Part shown: in pieces, positions 1-7,741 of the stretch | Layout: every line of letters starts with the position of its first letter | Numbering within the stretch: the stretch's first letter is position 1 | Source: DASZVP01 sp035546935 | GTDB lineage: Bacteria > Patescibacteriota > Saccharimonadia > Saccharimonadales > UBA4665 | Assembly: GCA_035546935.1 (NCBI GenBank) | Contig: DASZVP010000002.1 | Location: forward strand, 558,001-622,000 | Direction: 5' to 3' | Length of the DNA stretch: 64,000 nucleotides | The notes under the pieces: generated by a model | Told to the model about the DNA's origin: nothing | Seen by the model: the letters and a program-made list of their open reading frames with translations, nothing else | Databases searched by the model: none | Translations under genes and position numbers: made by a program

Positions 1-1
1 C

Positions 2-289
2 ATTCGGATTGCCCGGAGTTATCAAAAAAGCTTTTATGCTGAGCTCGACCGCTTGCCGGAGTCACAGCGCGAGGCCGAGAGGACACGACAAATCAATAAA
101 CACGCCCCTGTAGCCCGGGCCAATATCAACGTTTATGCCGAACCATGGATTGCCAACGAACTTTCATGGGGCTTTCACAACGCCCGCGAGGCGGCAGCGG
201 ATCCGTCTGAAGAATTAAAATATCGGCGGGCGGGCGCCGTTATTGGTGATGTCATGGTAGCTATTGGCCGAGCCATACAGGCACTGTAG
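2..289 (+). CDS. C-terminal part of an unrecognised protein (5' end outside the window)
   Basis: The reading frame is open from the first bases of the window to a TAG at 287-289, so about 95 residues of the C-terminus are visible and the start lies upstream. A TTG at 53 could pass for a start, but the frame continues before it without a stop, so truncation by the window edge is more likely. The product is soluble and helix-rich with no motif I recognise. It lies 12 nt before the CobO-like gene on the same strand. No function is assigned. Confidence 0.6.
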   Translation: MRIARSYQKSFYAELDRLPESQREAERTRQINKHAPVARANINVYAEPWIANELSWGFHNAREAAADPSEELKYRRAGAVIGDVMVAIGRAIQAL

Positions 290-301
290 TAAGCTAGAGG
301 C

Positions 302-871
302 ATGGCCTTTGAGGACTACAAAAGCAAACAGTCGGTTGTGATTGTCTACACAGGCGAGAGCAAGGGTAAAACCAGCGCTAGCTTAGGTTTGATGGTGCGC
401 GCCCTCGGTAACCGCTGGAATGTGGCTTTTATACAGTTCATCAAACACTGGGGTGTCGGCGAACACGTTTTCATTCGTGATATTCAGCCAATCTATCGTG
501 ACCAGCTGTACTTTTTTAAGGGCGGCAAGGGCTTTTATCAGGCCGGCGAGCTCAGCGAGCAGTACATCACCGAAGAGCAACACAAGCAAGCCGCACAGGA
601 AACCTACGAGGCCGCCCTGGAGGCTGTTAAAAGCGGCAAGTATCAGCTGGTGATTTGCGACGAGATTAACAATGCCGTCCATGACGGGCTGCTCAGCGAA
701 AAACAGCTGGCTGATCTGTTAAAAGCTCGCTCGCCGAAGACCAGTCTCTGCCTAACCGGCCGCAATTTCCCTGAGAAGTTTTTGGATCAAGTCGACATCG
801 CAACTGATATGCACAAGATCAAGCACCACTTCGACGACAAGTTTCTCGCCAACAAGGGCATTGACTTCTAA
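302..871 (+). CDS. cobO: CobO/BtuR-like ATP:corrinoid adenosyltransferase family P-loop protein
   Basis: The 189-residue product has the CobO/CobA layout: an N-terminal P-loop GESKGKTSA (about residues 18-26), a following segment with FIQFIKHWG, and a late acidic motif CDEINNAV (about 119-126). The family transfers the 5'-deoxyadenosyl group of ATP to cob(I)alamin in the cytosol, and the length is normal for it. No other cobalamin gene is present here, so the substrate may be scavenged corrinoid or something else. The hexamer TAAGCT at 290-295 ends 6 nt before the ATG, matching the leaderless pattern of the window, although read-through from the upstream gene is also possible. The family call is firm; the physiological role is not. 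Confidence 0.82.
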   Translation: MAFEDYKSKQSVVIVYTGESKGKTSASLGLMVRALGNRWNVAFIQFIKHWGVGEHVFIRDIQPIYRDQLYFFKGGKGFYQAGELSEQYITEEQHKQAAQETYEAALEAVKSGKYQLVICDEINNAVHDGLLSEKQLADLLKARSPKTSLCLTGRNFPEKFLDQVDIATDMHKIKHHFDDKFLANKGIDF

Positions 872-895
872 ATAATTTAATTATTAGATAAGCGC

Positions 896-1444
896 ATGAG
901 TGAAGTTACAAACGCCCAGTTTATGGAAGCTCTAGCCCGGAGGCCTCAGCACGAGCTGATGATGTCGACTCTGGACATGATTACTTCTACAACCGACTTG
1001 CAGCGAGATTTGCCGGCAGCAAGCAGCCCAATGGATATGCTGGCCCAGCTGGCCATCATTAACAAAAACATCTCTGTTATTAACGCAAATCTGCTCGGGC
1101 TTGGCGGCCTCCAACATTATTTTGAAGAGGGAGATAGGCGTCAGCCGGCTACTTTTTTGAGGTGGGCAGGGCCCGCCAGCGGTGCCGAGCCAGATCAACA
1201 GAGCTGGACAGTCATTAGTCCCGATGGCGGTAGTTACGATGTGACCGTACAGAACTCCGTAATTGACGAAATGCGCGAGTCAGCTACGCCTGGCTTGCCA
1301 CCCGTGCCGACGGCCTTCACTTTTGGAATTGATCAGGTATTCGGCAATCCAAATCGCTCCCGCCGACCACGCCGCACAGCCCAAACTATTATTGACGAGT
1401 TTATCGCCAGACAGCAGCCGTTTTCGCCGTCTAGCGGCTCATAA
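896..1444 (+). CDS. Hypothetical protein, 182 aa
   Basis: No family is recognised. The protein appears soluble: the N-terminal half is helical with several Met and Leu residues, the middle is rich in Gly, Pro and Ser, and the C-terminus is Arg-rich (RRPRRTAQ) and may bind nucleic acid or be disordered. The start is supported by TTAGAT at 884-889 lying 6 nt before the ATG. It is 24 nt after cobO on the same strand and 17 nt before the kinase gene, which has its own -10. Confidence 0.6.
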   Translation: MSEVTNAQFMEALARRPQHELMMSTLDMITSTTDLQRDLPAASSPMDMLAQLAIINKNISVINANLLGLGGLQHYFEEGDRRQPATFLRWAGPASGAEPDQQSWTVISPDGGSYDVTVQNSVIDEMRESATPGLPPVPTAFTFGIDQVFGNPNRSRRPRRTAQTIIDEFIARQQPFSPSSGS

Positions 1445-1461
1445 TTTGCTACAATCAGCCT

Positions 1462-1977
1462 ATGTCCAAGCCACGTTTGTATCTGTTTATTGGCTATCCC
1501 GGAGCCGGCAAAACGACAGTTGCACTGCACATCGCCGCCAAAAGCGATGCCGTCCATCTTTGGGCCGACCGCGAGCGCCTGAAAATGTTTGGCAAGCCGA
1601 CGCACAGCGCAACTGAAAGCCACCAACTTTATGATCACCTCAATCAGGTGGCTGCCGACCTGCTAGCTCAGGGGCGAAGCGTTATCTTCGATACCAACTT
1701 TAATCTGCTGAAAGACCGCCGGCACTTGCGCGAAATTGCCGATCAAGCCGGCGCCGAAACCATTACCATTTGGGTGACCACTCCGCGTGAGCTGGCTGAG
1801 CATCGCGCCATCGCCGATACCGCCGCACAACCGACCCGCCTGTTAGGTGACATGACCCCTGGCGAGTTCGAACGAATTGCCAGCCATCTGGAGCCGCCTA
1901 CTGAAGATGAAAAAGTTCTTAAATTTGACGGTACCGAACTTGACATTGAGGCGCTCGAGCGCGAACTTGGGCTGTAG
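1462..1977 (+). CDS. AAA_33-type P-loop kinase-like ATPase
   Basis: The 171-residue product starts with a Walker A motif GYPGAGKTT at residues 11-19 and has an internal DTNFN segment (about 76-80) followed by DRRHLREIA. This is the pattern of AAA_33/zeta-like small-molecule or nucleotide kinases that read a basic lid after the DTNF motif. The substrate cannot be told. TACAAT at 1450-1455 lies 6 nt before the ATG, so the mRNA should be leaderless. The TAG shares one base with the GTG of the nuclease gene that follows, so the two are probably translated together. Confidence 0.75.
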   Translation: MSKPRLYLFIGYPGAGKTTVALHIAAKSDAVHLWADRERLKMFGKPTHSATESHQLYDHLNQVAADLLAQGRSVIFDTNFNLLKDRRHLREIADQAGAETITIWVTTPRELAEHRAIADTAAQPTRLLGDMTPGEFERIASHLEPPTEDEKVLKFDGTELDIEALERELGL

Positions 1978-2561
1978 TGAAACGTTATCGCTACCGCCGA
2001 CTGCACGGCTGGAGCTCCCTAGTAGCACTGCTGGTCATTCTCCTGGTCTGGTATGGCCAGGGCCAGAGTTGGTTCGGCCCGCTCACGCACGCCCAGCACG
2101 GCACTTACAGAATTGACCACTTCATCGACGGCGACACCATTGCCGTCGACATGAATGGTACAGTCACAGATGTCCGCTTCATTGGTGTTGATACCCCGGA
2201 AACGCACAAACCCGATACGCCAGTGCAATGCTACGGACCAGAGGCAGCAGCTTTCACCGCACGCACTATTGGCTCGCAGCGAGTGCGCCTAGTTTCCGAT
2301 TCGCTGAGCACCGATCGCGACCGCTACAACCGGCTGCTGCGCTATGTTTATTTACCGGACGGCCGCAATCTTAATGAGCTCCTGGTCCAGCAAGGCTATG
2401 GCTTTTACTACCCATATTTTGCTTTCAGCATGGACAGCCGCTTTGCGGCCGATGAACACCAAGCCATGGCCGCGCACCGCGGTTTATGGTCAGCCTGCAA
2501 GCCTACGCCGAGCGACGATGGCGGCTTTAAGATGAACGAACCGGAGCCTAAACAACGTTAG
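1977..2561 (+). CDS. Membrane-anchored or secreted thermonuclease (SNase-like)
   Basis: The 194-residue protein has an N-terminal hydrophobic segment (about residues 12-27) after a basic stretch, which could be a signal peptide or anchor, then a staphylococcal-nuclease fold. Visible active-site elements are DGDTIAVD, VRFIGVDTPET (Arg, Asp, Glu) and DRYNRLLRYVYL with the second Arg. These residues match the Ca-dependent phosphodiesterase site of the family, so extracellular DNA or RNA cleavage is likely, fitting a nucleotide-scavenging life style. The GTG start overlaps the TAG of the kinase gene. The 3' end overlaps the convergent glycosyltransferase by 14 bp. Confidence 0.88.
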   Translation: MKRYRYRRLHGWSSLVALLVILLVWYGQGQSWFGPLTHAQHGTYRIDHFIDGDTIAVDMNGTVTDVRFIGVDTPETHKPDTPVQCYGPEAAAFTARTIGSQRVRLVSDSLSTDRDRYNRLLRYVYLPDGRNLNELLVQQGYGFYYPYFAFSMDSRFAADEHQAMAAHRGLWSACKPTPSDDGGFKMNEPEPKQR

Positions 2562-3393
2562 TTGTCGGATCAATGCGTTGAGCAGTGGCCTGGAAAAGCT
2601 GATTTAACGAAAACCTCTCGGTAACCGGATCATAAGCTCGGTAGAGCAGGCGGGCAGGCACGTAAAATGTCCAGGTTACGAACAGGACTGGATACATGTG
2701 CAGGCGACGCAGAAGACCATGCTGCTTATAGGTTTTGGGGCTCATGAGCGTATAGCGCACAAAGTCAGGGAAACGCATATCCACCCGCCGCGAACTGGTG
2801 GGCGCGATCAGCGAAGCATCATAATTCACGCGCAGCCCTTGGCGCTGTAGGTGTATGCCCAGATCAAAGTCTTCGTGTTGGTAGTTGTGAAAACAAACTT
2901 CCGACCGCACCTGTTGCCAGGCCGAGCGGCGCAGCGCCATGTTGGCGCCCCATAAAAACACCATATCGCCCAGACAATTGGCTAAGTGCTGGCGGAAAAT
3001 TGCATCCATGCCATCGGCCAGGCGGCGAAAAGGAAAATCAAAATAATGCGGGGCGCCGGAAACGGCCGCCAAAGCCGGGTCCTCAAAAAGCTTTTGCAAC
3101 CGCTCGACCCAATCTGGGTTCAGGCGCGTATCAGCGTCAATGCGACCGATAATGTCGCCGCGGGCGGCATCAAAACCGCGGCTGCGGGCATAAACTACAC
3201 CTTGTCGCGGCTCATGCAGCAACTTGACAAAAGGGAAGCTGGCTGCGATCGCAGCGGAATTGTCAGTTGAGTTATTGTCGACCACAATGACTTCCAGTGG
3301 CTGCACCTTTTGGGCGGCGATGGCCTGCAGGCAAGCCGCCAGCTGATCAGCTTCGTTGTATACTGGGATCACAATGCTAACGCTAGGATGCAT
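2548..3393 (-). CDS. Family 2 glycosyltransferase
   Basis: The 281-residue protein has the GT-A fold of GT2: N-terminal VSIVIPVYNEAD, VIVVDNNSTDNS and the metal-binding RIDADT (DxD-like, about residues 85-90), plus a later HEDFDLG motif where the ED is usually catalytic. Near the C-terminus a hydrophobic stretch (YPVLFVTWTFYVPARLL) suggests membrane association. It probably transfers a sugar from a nucleotide-sugar during surface glycan or glycolipid assembly. The start codon lies within one arm of a 14-bp inverted repeat that brackets the gap to the divergent hydrolase gene. The 3' end overlaps the nuclease gene. Confidence 0.88.
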   Translation of the reverse strand: MHPSVSIVIPVYNEADQLAACLQAIAAQKVQPLEVIVVDNNSTDNSAAIAASFPFVKLLHEPRQGVVYARSRGFDAARGDIIGRIDADTRLNPDWVERLQKLFEDPALAAVSGAPHYFDFPFRRLADGMDAIFRQHLANCLGDMVFLWGANMALRRSAWQQVRSEVCFHNYQHEDFDLGIHLQRQGLRVNYDASLIAPTSSRRVDMRFPDFVRYTLMSPKTYKQHGLLRRLHMYPVLFVTWTFYVPARLLYRAYDPVTERFSLNQLFQATAQRIDPTTNVV

Positions 3394-3542
3394 TTCGATG
3401 CCCGCTTTCGAGATAAAAATTGCAGATTGCGGACGCAGAGCCTGGAGCGCGAGGAGACGTAATGGTGTTTACGGCGACGAGTAATACAGAGCCTGCGGCT
3501 GATGAGGCTGCAGTTTTTAGCCGGAATGGGGCATCGAAATGC
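3390..3542. repeat. 153-bp imperfect palindrome bounded by a perfect 14-bp inverted repeat
   Basis: The arm GCATTTCGATGCCC at 3390-3403 is matched exactly by its reverse complement at 3529-3542. Pairing continues inward in imperfect form (ATAAAAATTGCAG near 3413 against CTGCAGTTTTTAG near 3508). The centre carries GGAGCGCG, GTTTAC and GACGAG words that resemble the inserts of the tRNA-linked elements at 7630-7707 and 23310-23380, but that similarity is weak. The left arm covers the start codon of the glycosyltransferase. A short reading frame across it looks incidental. Confidence 0.7.
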
Positions 3543-3566
3543 GTCCTAGAGATTTTGGTCTGATTC

Positions 3567-4676
3567 ATGCCTACTCATTCTAGCAAATCTTCGCTGAGAA
3601 AAAGCTTGCTCCAGGCCCTGGGGCTAATTGTCTGGCTGCCCAGAAGCAAATGGGCCAAACGCTTGGTTTACGGCTTTTTATCTCTGTTAATTTTACTGGT
3701 CGCCGGCATGTACGGCATTGCGCAGTGGTACATTCAGAGCGAAAAATCTAAACCACTGGAACTCGGTGTGACATTTATTCCTGATTACGCCAGCAGTCTG
3801 GGTGTTGATCCGCAGGCTACGCTGAATGCGCTGCTGAACATCGGAGTGCGCAACTTTCGATTGGTTAGCTACTGGAGCGACATGGAGTCTACGCCTGGCC
3901 AATATGACTTTTCACAGCTGGACAGCGAGTTCCAAGCGATCGCTGCCAAGCACGGCCACATCACGCTAACGCTCGGCCTGCGCCAACCGCGCTGGCCGGA
4001 GTGCCACATGCCGTTCTGGGCTTCCAATGAAAAGCCAAACCAGTGGCAGCCACAACTTAGCAAGTTTGTTGCCGCCACCGTTAACCGCTACAAAACCAGC
4101 CCAGCGCTCAAGAACTACCAGCTAGAAAACGAATATTTCTTAAAAGGCTTCGGCATTTGTGACGCCATTCCGGGCGCCGAAAGCCGCCAACGCCTGATCG
4201 ATGAGAACAACTTGGTCAAAAAACTTGATCCAGGGCACAGTATTACCATCGCCCGCAGCAATAATGACTTGGGCTGGCCGGTCGGCCAACCGCGGCCGGA
4301 TCAATTTGGCATTAGTATTTACAAACGTGTCTGGGATGCTAACTTCAGCCATCGCTATCTGGAGTATCCGTATCCGGCCTGGTATTACGGCTTTTTGGCC
4401 GGCTGGCAGAAAATCGTCGATCACCGCGACATGGTCGTAGACGAGCTTCAAGCCGAGGCTTGGCCGCCCCATGGCAAAACCATCCCAGATACGCCATTGG
4501 CTGAACAAAGTAAATCAATCGACGGTCCACGCTTAAGCGCTCGCATCAAGTACGGTGAAGATACCGGCATGCGTACCATCTATTTCTGGGGAGGTGAATA
4601 CTGGTATTACCGCTTAACAGTGCTGCACGACCCCAGTTTGTGGGAAGTGGCTCAATCTACGTTCCAACAGCAATAA
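3567..4676 (+). CDS. Membrane-anchored GH-A-clan-like glycoside hydrolase
   Basis: The 369-residue protein has a basic N-terminus and one membrane segment (about residues 31-55), then an extracellular TIM-barrel-like domain. Two motifs fit clan GH-A hydrolases: YQLENEYF with the putative acid/base Glu after Asn-like context, and VVDELQAEAWP with a putative nucleophile Glu. An early segment GVRNFRLVSYWSDMESTPGQ resembles GH42/GH5-type enzymes. The sugar cannot be predicted. It is transcribed away from the glycosyltransferase, with the inverted-repeat element between them, and smpB follows with its own promoter. Confidence 0.72.
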   Translation: MPTHSSKSSLRKSLLQALGLIVWLPRSKWAKRLVYGFLSLLILLVAGMYGIAQWYIQSEKSKPLELGVTFIPDYASSLGVDPQATLNALLNIGVRNFRLVSYWSDMESTPGQYDFSQLDSEFQAIAAKHGHITLTLGLRQPRWPECHMPFWASNEKPNQWQPQLSKFVAATVNRYKTSPALKNYQLENEYFLKGFGICDAIPGAESRQRLIDENNLVKKLDPGHSITIARSNNDLGWPVGQPRPDQFGISIYKRVWDANFSHRYLEYPYPAWYYGFLAGWQKIVDHRDMVVDELQAEAWPPHGKTIPDTPLAEQSKSIDGPRLSARIKYGEDTGMRTIYFWGGEYWYYRLTVLHDPSLWEVAQSTFQQQ

Positions 4677-4682
4677 GCACTG

Positions 4683-4712
4683 TTGTCAAGAGGGGCGGCC
4701 AACAGGTACAAT
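4683..4712 (+). promoter_or_regulatory. smpB promoter giving a leaderless transcript
   Basis: TTGTCA at 4683-4688 and TACAAT at 4707-4712 are separated by 18 bp. The -10 ends 6 nt before the smpB ATG at 4719, so transcription should begin at or next to the start codon. Confidence 0.75.
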
Positions 4713-4718
4713 ACCCTT

Positions 4719-5177
4719 ATGGCTAAGAAACCCGCCAACCTGCCGAAACAGATCAAAAACCGACGAGCCCGACACGATTATCAGCTCGGCGATTCTTTAG
4801 TGGTGGGTATTGAACTGACCGGGGCGGAGACCAAGGCGCTGCGCCTTGGCCACGGTCACTTGCGTGGCGCCTATGTCACCGTCAAAGGCGATGAACTATT
4901 CCTGATTAACGCCACCATCGCCGGCACCAGCGGTATCTTAATTGAAGAGTCTGAACAAACACGGGCCCGAAAGCTGCTGGCCAAGCGCCGCGAAATTCGG
5001 GCCTTGATTGAAGCTAAACAACAGGGACAGACCATCGTACCACTGGCTTTATTGACTGAAGGACGCTTTATAAAATTACGATTGGCCGCCGGACGCGGCA
5101 AGAAACGCTACGACAAAAGACAGACACTGAAGGCCCGCGATCAGCAGCGCGATATTGATCGCATCCATAAGCGCTAA
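4719..5177 (+). CDS. smpB: SsrA-binding protein SmpB
   Basis: The 152-residue product is a full-length SmpB: an N-terminal NRRARHDY motif, the core strand pattern GIELTGAETKALR and LRGAYVTVKGDE, LFLINATI, and the C-terminal RGKKRYDKRQTLKARD tail that enters the ribosomal A site. SmpB carries tmRNA to stalled ribosomes in trans-translation. The frame extends upstream to 4683, but the extra residues lie across the promoter, so the ATG at 4719 is the real start. No tmRNA gene was recognised in this window. Confidence 0.96.
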   Translation: MAKKPANLPKQIKNRRARHDYQLGDSLVVGIELTGAETKALRLGHGHLRGAYVTVKGDELFLINATIAGTSGILIEESEQTRARKLLAKRREIRALIEAKQQGQTIVPLALLTEGRFIKLRLAAGRGKKRYDKRQTLKARDQQRDIDRIHKR

Positions 5178-5200
5178 GCCGCTTATGCTAAAGTAGAAAC

Positions 5201-6847
5201 ATGCCCCGACTCTTTCGCCAGGCTGGCCCGCGCTGGGCCGATGGCGCCGTTATTTATCAGATTTATCCGCGCAGTTATCAGGACGCTAACGGCGACGGTA
5301 TAGGCGACCTGCCCGGCATTACCCAGCGGCTCGATTACTTGCAGGAGCTCGGCGTCACCGGTGTTTGGCTGTCGCCGTTTTATCCTTCACCAATGGCCGA
5401 TTTTGGCTACGACGTATCAGATTATTGCGATGTTGACCCGGTCTTCGGCACGCTCGACGATTTTAAAGATCTGCTCAAAGAAGCCCATAAGCGCGACATC
5501 AAAATTATTATCGATATTGTGCCCAACCACAGCTCGGATGAACATCAATGGTTCAAGGCCTCCAGACAGTCACGCGATAACAAATATAGCGACTGGTATG
5601 TCTGGAAAGATCCGGCTGGCTGGGAAGGCACGAAGCCGCTGCCGCCAAATAACTGGTTAAGTATTTTCACTGGCCAGTCGGCCTGGGAATGGGTGCCGGC
5701 GCGCCAGCAATTTTACTTGCACACCTTCGGTGTCCGCCAGCCAGAGCTCAACTGGCAAAACGCAGCAGTACGCAAGGCCATGAAAAATGTGCTGCGTTTT
5801 TGGCTGGATCTCGACGTCGACGGTTTTCGGGTAGACGCCGTGCCGTTTATGGGCAAGGATCCAGACTTCAGTGATAACCCGTTGAACCCCGATTACAAGG
5901 AGGGCGAGCATTCGCTTTATGACTCGCTGCTGCACATAAACAGTCAGCACTGGCCCCAGCACTACGAATACCTGCAGCAGATGGCCAGCGTGCTGAAGGA
6001 GCGGCGTTATAAGCGCCAGCCGCGGTTTATGGTGACCGAAGGCTACACCGCCCGCCAAGACATCGTTGAAGAATATTTGCGCTATTACCGCGGCATGGAC
6101 CCCAAAGTCGCCGCGCCATTCATCTTTGAAGGCATCATTTTGCCGTGGGAAGCTCAGCAGTGGCGTCATTTCCTGGACCGTTTTCACACCGCGCTCAACA
6201 ACTTCAGCCCGGTGGCAGTCGCCAGTTATGCGTTCGGCAATCATGATCAGCCGCGCTTGGTATCACGTTTGGGAGAGGCCCAGGCCCGGGCCGCAGCAGT
6301 TTTGAAACTAACGCTTCCCGGTATGATTTTTGTCTACTACGGTGAGGACCTCGGTATGCACGATGTCGACATTCCAGCCGACAAAGTGCAGGACCCGGCC
6401 GCCGCGGACCGCTTCACTCGCGATGCTGTCCGCACGCCCATGCAATGGTCCGCCGGTGTTAATGCCGACTTTTCAACCGCCAAAGAAACCTGGCTGCCCC
6501 TGGCCAACGACTTTAAAGAGCATAATGTTGAAGCCGAAAAACAGGATGAAGCCTCTTTCCTCAACCTGTACCAGACCTTAATACACCTACGCCGCGAATC
6601 GTCGGCCATTGGACGGGGATCGATTGAACTAGCTGATGTTACCGATCCTCATCTGTTAGCTTTCATGCGCAAACACGGCAAAGATGTCTATACAATCGTG
6701 GTCAACTTCCGTAATCGGTCCGCCGATTATAACTTCGAACGCCCCGGCCATATCGTTGTCAGCAGCGTCAGCGGCAAGCCCAACCATAAGATAGAACGCC
6801 ACAGTCTGCGCCTTAAGCCGCACGAAGCCGTGGTTATTAAACACTAA
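5201..6847 (+). CDS. GH13 alpha-glucosidase / oligo-1,6-glucosidase family enzyme
   Basis: The 548-residue protein has the complete GH13 barrel. Visible conserved regions are VIYQIYPRSYQDANGDGIGD at the N-terminus, DIVPNHSS, DGFRVDAV with the nucleophile Asp, FMVTEGY with the acid/base Glu, and FGNHDQPR with the third catalytic Asp. A short C-terminal beta domain follows (about residues 465-548). No signal peptide is visible, so it probably cleaves imported alpha-glucosides in the cytosol, although trehalose- or sucrose-active relatives look alike. TAAAGT at 5189-5194 ends 6 nt before the ATG, which suggests a leaderless mRNA. Confidence 0.93.
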   Translation: MPRLFRQAGPRWADGAVIYQIYPRSYQDANGDGIGDLPGITQRLDYLQELGVTGVWLSPFYPSPMADFGYDVSDYCDVDPVFGTLDDFKDLLKEAHKRDIKIIIDIVPNHSSDEHQWFKASRQSRDNKYSDWYVWKDPAGWEGTKPLPPNNWLSIFTGQSAWEWVPARQQFYLHTFGVRQPELNWQNAAVRKAMKNVLRFWLDLDVDGFRVDAVPFMGKDPDFSDNPLNPDYKEGEHSLYDSLLHINSQHWPQHYEYLQQMASVLKERRYKRQPRFMVTEGYTARQDIVEEYLRYYRGMDPKVAAPFIFEGIILPWEAQQWRHFLDRFHTALNNFSPVAVASYAFGNHDQPRLVSRLGEAQARAAAVLKLTLPGMIFVYYGEDLGMHDVDIPADKVQDPAAADRFTRDAVRTPMQWSAGVNADFSTAKETWLPLANDFKEHNVEAEKQDEASFLNLYQTLIHLRRESSAIGRGSIELADVTDPHLLAFMRKHGKDVYTIVVNFRNRSADYNFERPGHIVVSSVSGKPNHKIERHSLRLKPHEAVVIKH

Positions 6848-6850
6848 GCG

Positions 6851-6879
6851 TTTACAATCTGTTAATAAGCAGTTAGAAT
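6851..6879 (+). promoter_or_regulatory. Promoter of the intron-containing tRNA-Asn
   Basis: TTTACA at 6851-6856, 17 bp spacer, TAGAAT at 6874-6879. The predicted start is about 12 nt upstream of the mature tRNA 5' end. Confidence 0.75.
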
Positions 6880-6931
6880 AGACCAGTTCTTTAATAATCC
6901 GGGGTAGCTCAGCGGTAGAGCGGGTGGCTGT

Positions 6932-7485
6932 ACGATACAGATTGGTATACAATTTTGTGTATGCCAGATCGTCGAACCTATGCCGACCGAGCCGAGTATC
7001 TCAAGCAAGCTGTTTCTACTCGCGCAAAGCGATCAGGCAAAAGCTTATTGAGTATAAGGGCGGTCAATGCATGCTTTGCGGTTACGATAAATGCGCTGAC
7101 GCACTTGATCTTCATCATTTGGATCCAAATCAAAAAGAATTTGGTATTTCATCTGGCGGGTTAACCCGCGCATGGAGTAAAGTCGTCGCGGAAGCAGATA
7201 AGTGCATACTTGTTTGCGCCAATTGTCATCGTGAAATACATGCAGGCGTTACGAAAGTGCAGCCTGTTCAAGTAATTGAGCAGTGAAAACAGGGTGAATT
7301 GCGAGAAGCCTAAGTCAAAAGATAGGGTAATTCGCAGCCAAGCCGAAATTAGGTTTAGAGATTTCGGAAGGTTCAGAGACTAGAAGGTGAGCCGAACAAT
7401 AAACCTTCATTAGCGCCCTGCATCCTTTTCCATTTCGAAAAGGATGATGATATAGTCCACCCATCGCGAAAGCGGTGAATAAGTG
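6932..7485 (+). other. Group I self-splicing intron in tRNA-Asn
   Basis: The 554-nt insert carries core elements of a group I ribozyme: an R-like element GTTCAGAGACTAGA at 7371-7384 and an S-like element GATATAGTCC at 7449-7458, with hairpins between them (for example CCTTTTCC/AAAAGG near 7427-7444). The last base is G (7485) and the base before the intron is T (6931). The first half of the insert contains a degraded HNH endonuclease gene. The catalytic core is confined to about 7287-7485. Confidence 0.85.
6961..7286 (+). pseudogene. Intron-encoded HNH homing endonuclease, split by a one-base frameshift
   Basis: The N-terminal part is read from ATG 6961 (MPDRRTYADRAEYLKQAVST) in one frame. 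The C-terminal part (KLIEYKGGQCMLCGY, then ALDLHHLDPNQKEFGIS and CILVCANCHREIH) is read in the frame one base back. Joined, they form a typical small HNH endonuclease with zinc Cys pairs, HH and a final CxxCHxxIH. The frames would fuse if one A were added to the AAAA run near 7034-7037, which suggests a single-base deletion there. A start inside the tRNA 5' exon is open in the second frame but makes no biological sense. It could be a true pseudogene, a frameshifting gene or a sequencing error. Confidence 0.78.
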
Positions 7486-7530
7486 TAACCACTAGGTCGC
7501 TGGTTCGAATCCAGTCCCCGGAGCCATACA

Positions 7531-7559
7531 AAGACGGTCGTCGTTTGACGGCCGTTTTT
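7531..7559 (+). terminator. Terminator of tRNA-Asn
   Basis: Stem ACGGTCGTC (7534-7542), loop GTTT, GACGGCCGT (7547-7555) followed by a run of T. It lies directly after the encoded CCA. Confidence 0.8.
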
Positions 7560-7617
7560 GTATCTCTGGGTCTAGGTGAGAAACAAAGCGACGCAGGTTT
7601 GCGGAGCAAAGATGCAA

Positions 7618-7725
7618 GTCGCTGGTTCGTAAGGAGTGAAGCGCGCAGAAGTTTACTTCGAGCACTGGAGCGACGTAATAGCTAGGGGCCGAAGGCGACG
7701 AAGCGTCATCCAGTCCCCGGAGCCA
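7618..7725 (+). repeat. tRNA-Asn 3'-end copy with a 78-nt insert in its T-loop
   Basis: Positions 7618-7629 (GTCGCTGGTTCG) repeat tRNA positions 7496-7507, and 7708-7725 (ATCCAGTCCCCGGAGCCA) repeat 7509-7526 exactly over 18 bp. Together they are a second T arm, acceptor strand and CCA. Between the halves, directly after TTCG of the T-loop, lies an insert at 7630-7707 with words AAGGAG, GCGCGCA, AGTTTACT, CGAGCAC and GCCGAAGGC. The same arrangement follows tRNA-Leu on the other strand at 23299-23390, with a related insert. The 56 nt at 7560-7617 between the terminator and the copy hold nothing else recognised. Confidence 0.85.
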
Positions 7726-7741
7726 AGCATAAGCACTATAC

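Larger units (their letters stand above)
6898..7526 (+). tRNA. tRNA-Asn(GTT) interrupted by a group I intron
   Basis: The 5' exon is 6898-6931 and the 3' exon 7486-7526. Joining them gives a 75-nt tRNA with a TCCGGGG/CCCCGGA acceptor, D stem GCTC/GAGC, anticodon stem GGTGG/CCACT and loop CTGTTAA, so the anticodon is GTT. The T stem is GCTGG/CCAGT with loop TTCGAAT, and CCA is encoded. The intron sits between the second and third anticodon bases. The boundaries follow the group I rule of a U before the 5' splice site and a terminal G in the intron, and they are the choice that restores a 7-nt loop. A terminator follows at 7531-7559. Confidence 0.88.

Noticed and set aside
5657..6244. 195-codon minus-strand ORF inside the GH13 gene
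   Set aside because: It is a shadow of a conserved enzyme, without start signals. Similar shadows inside topA (46178-46756) and gltX were rejected for the same reason.
6924..7286. HNH ORF starting at a GTG in the tRNA 5' exon
   Set aside because: The N-terminal part in that frame has no similarity to HNH proteins and covers tRNA sequence. The real N-terminus (MPDRRTYADRAEYL) is in the other frame.
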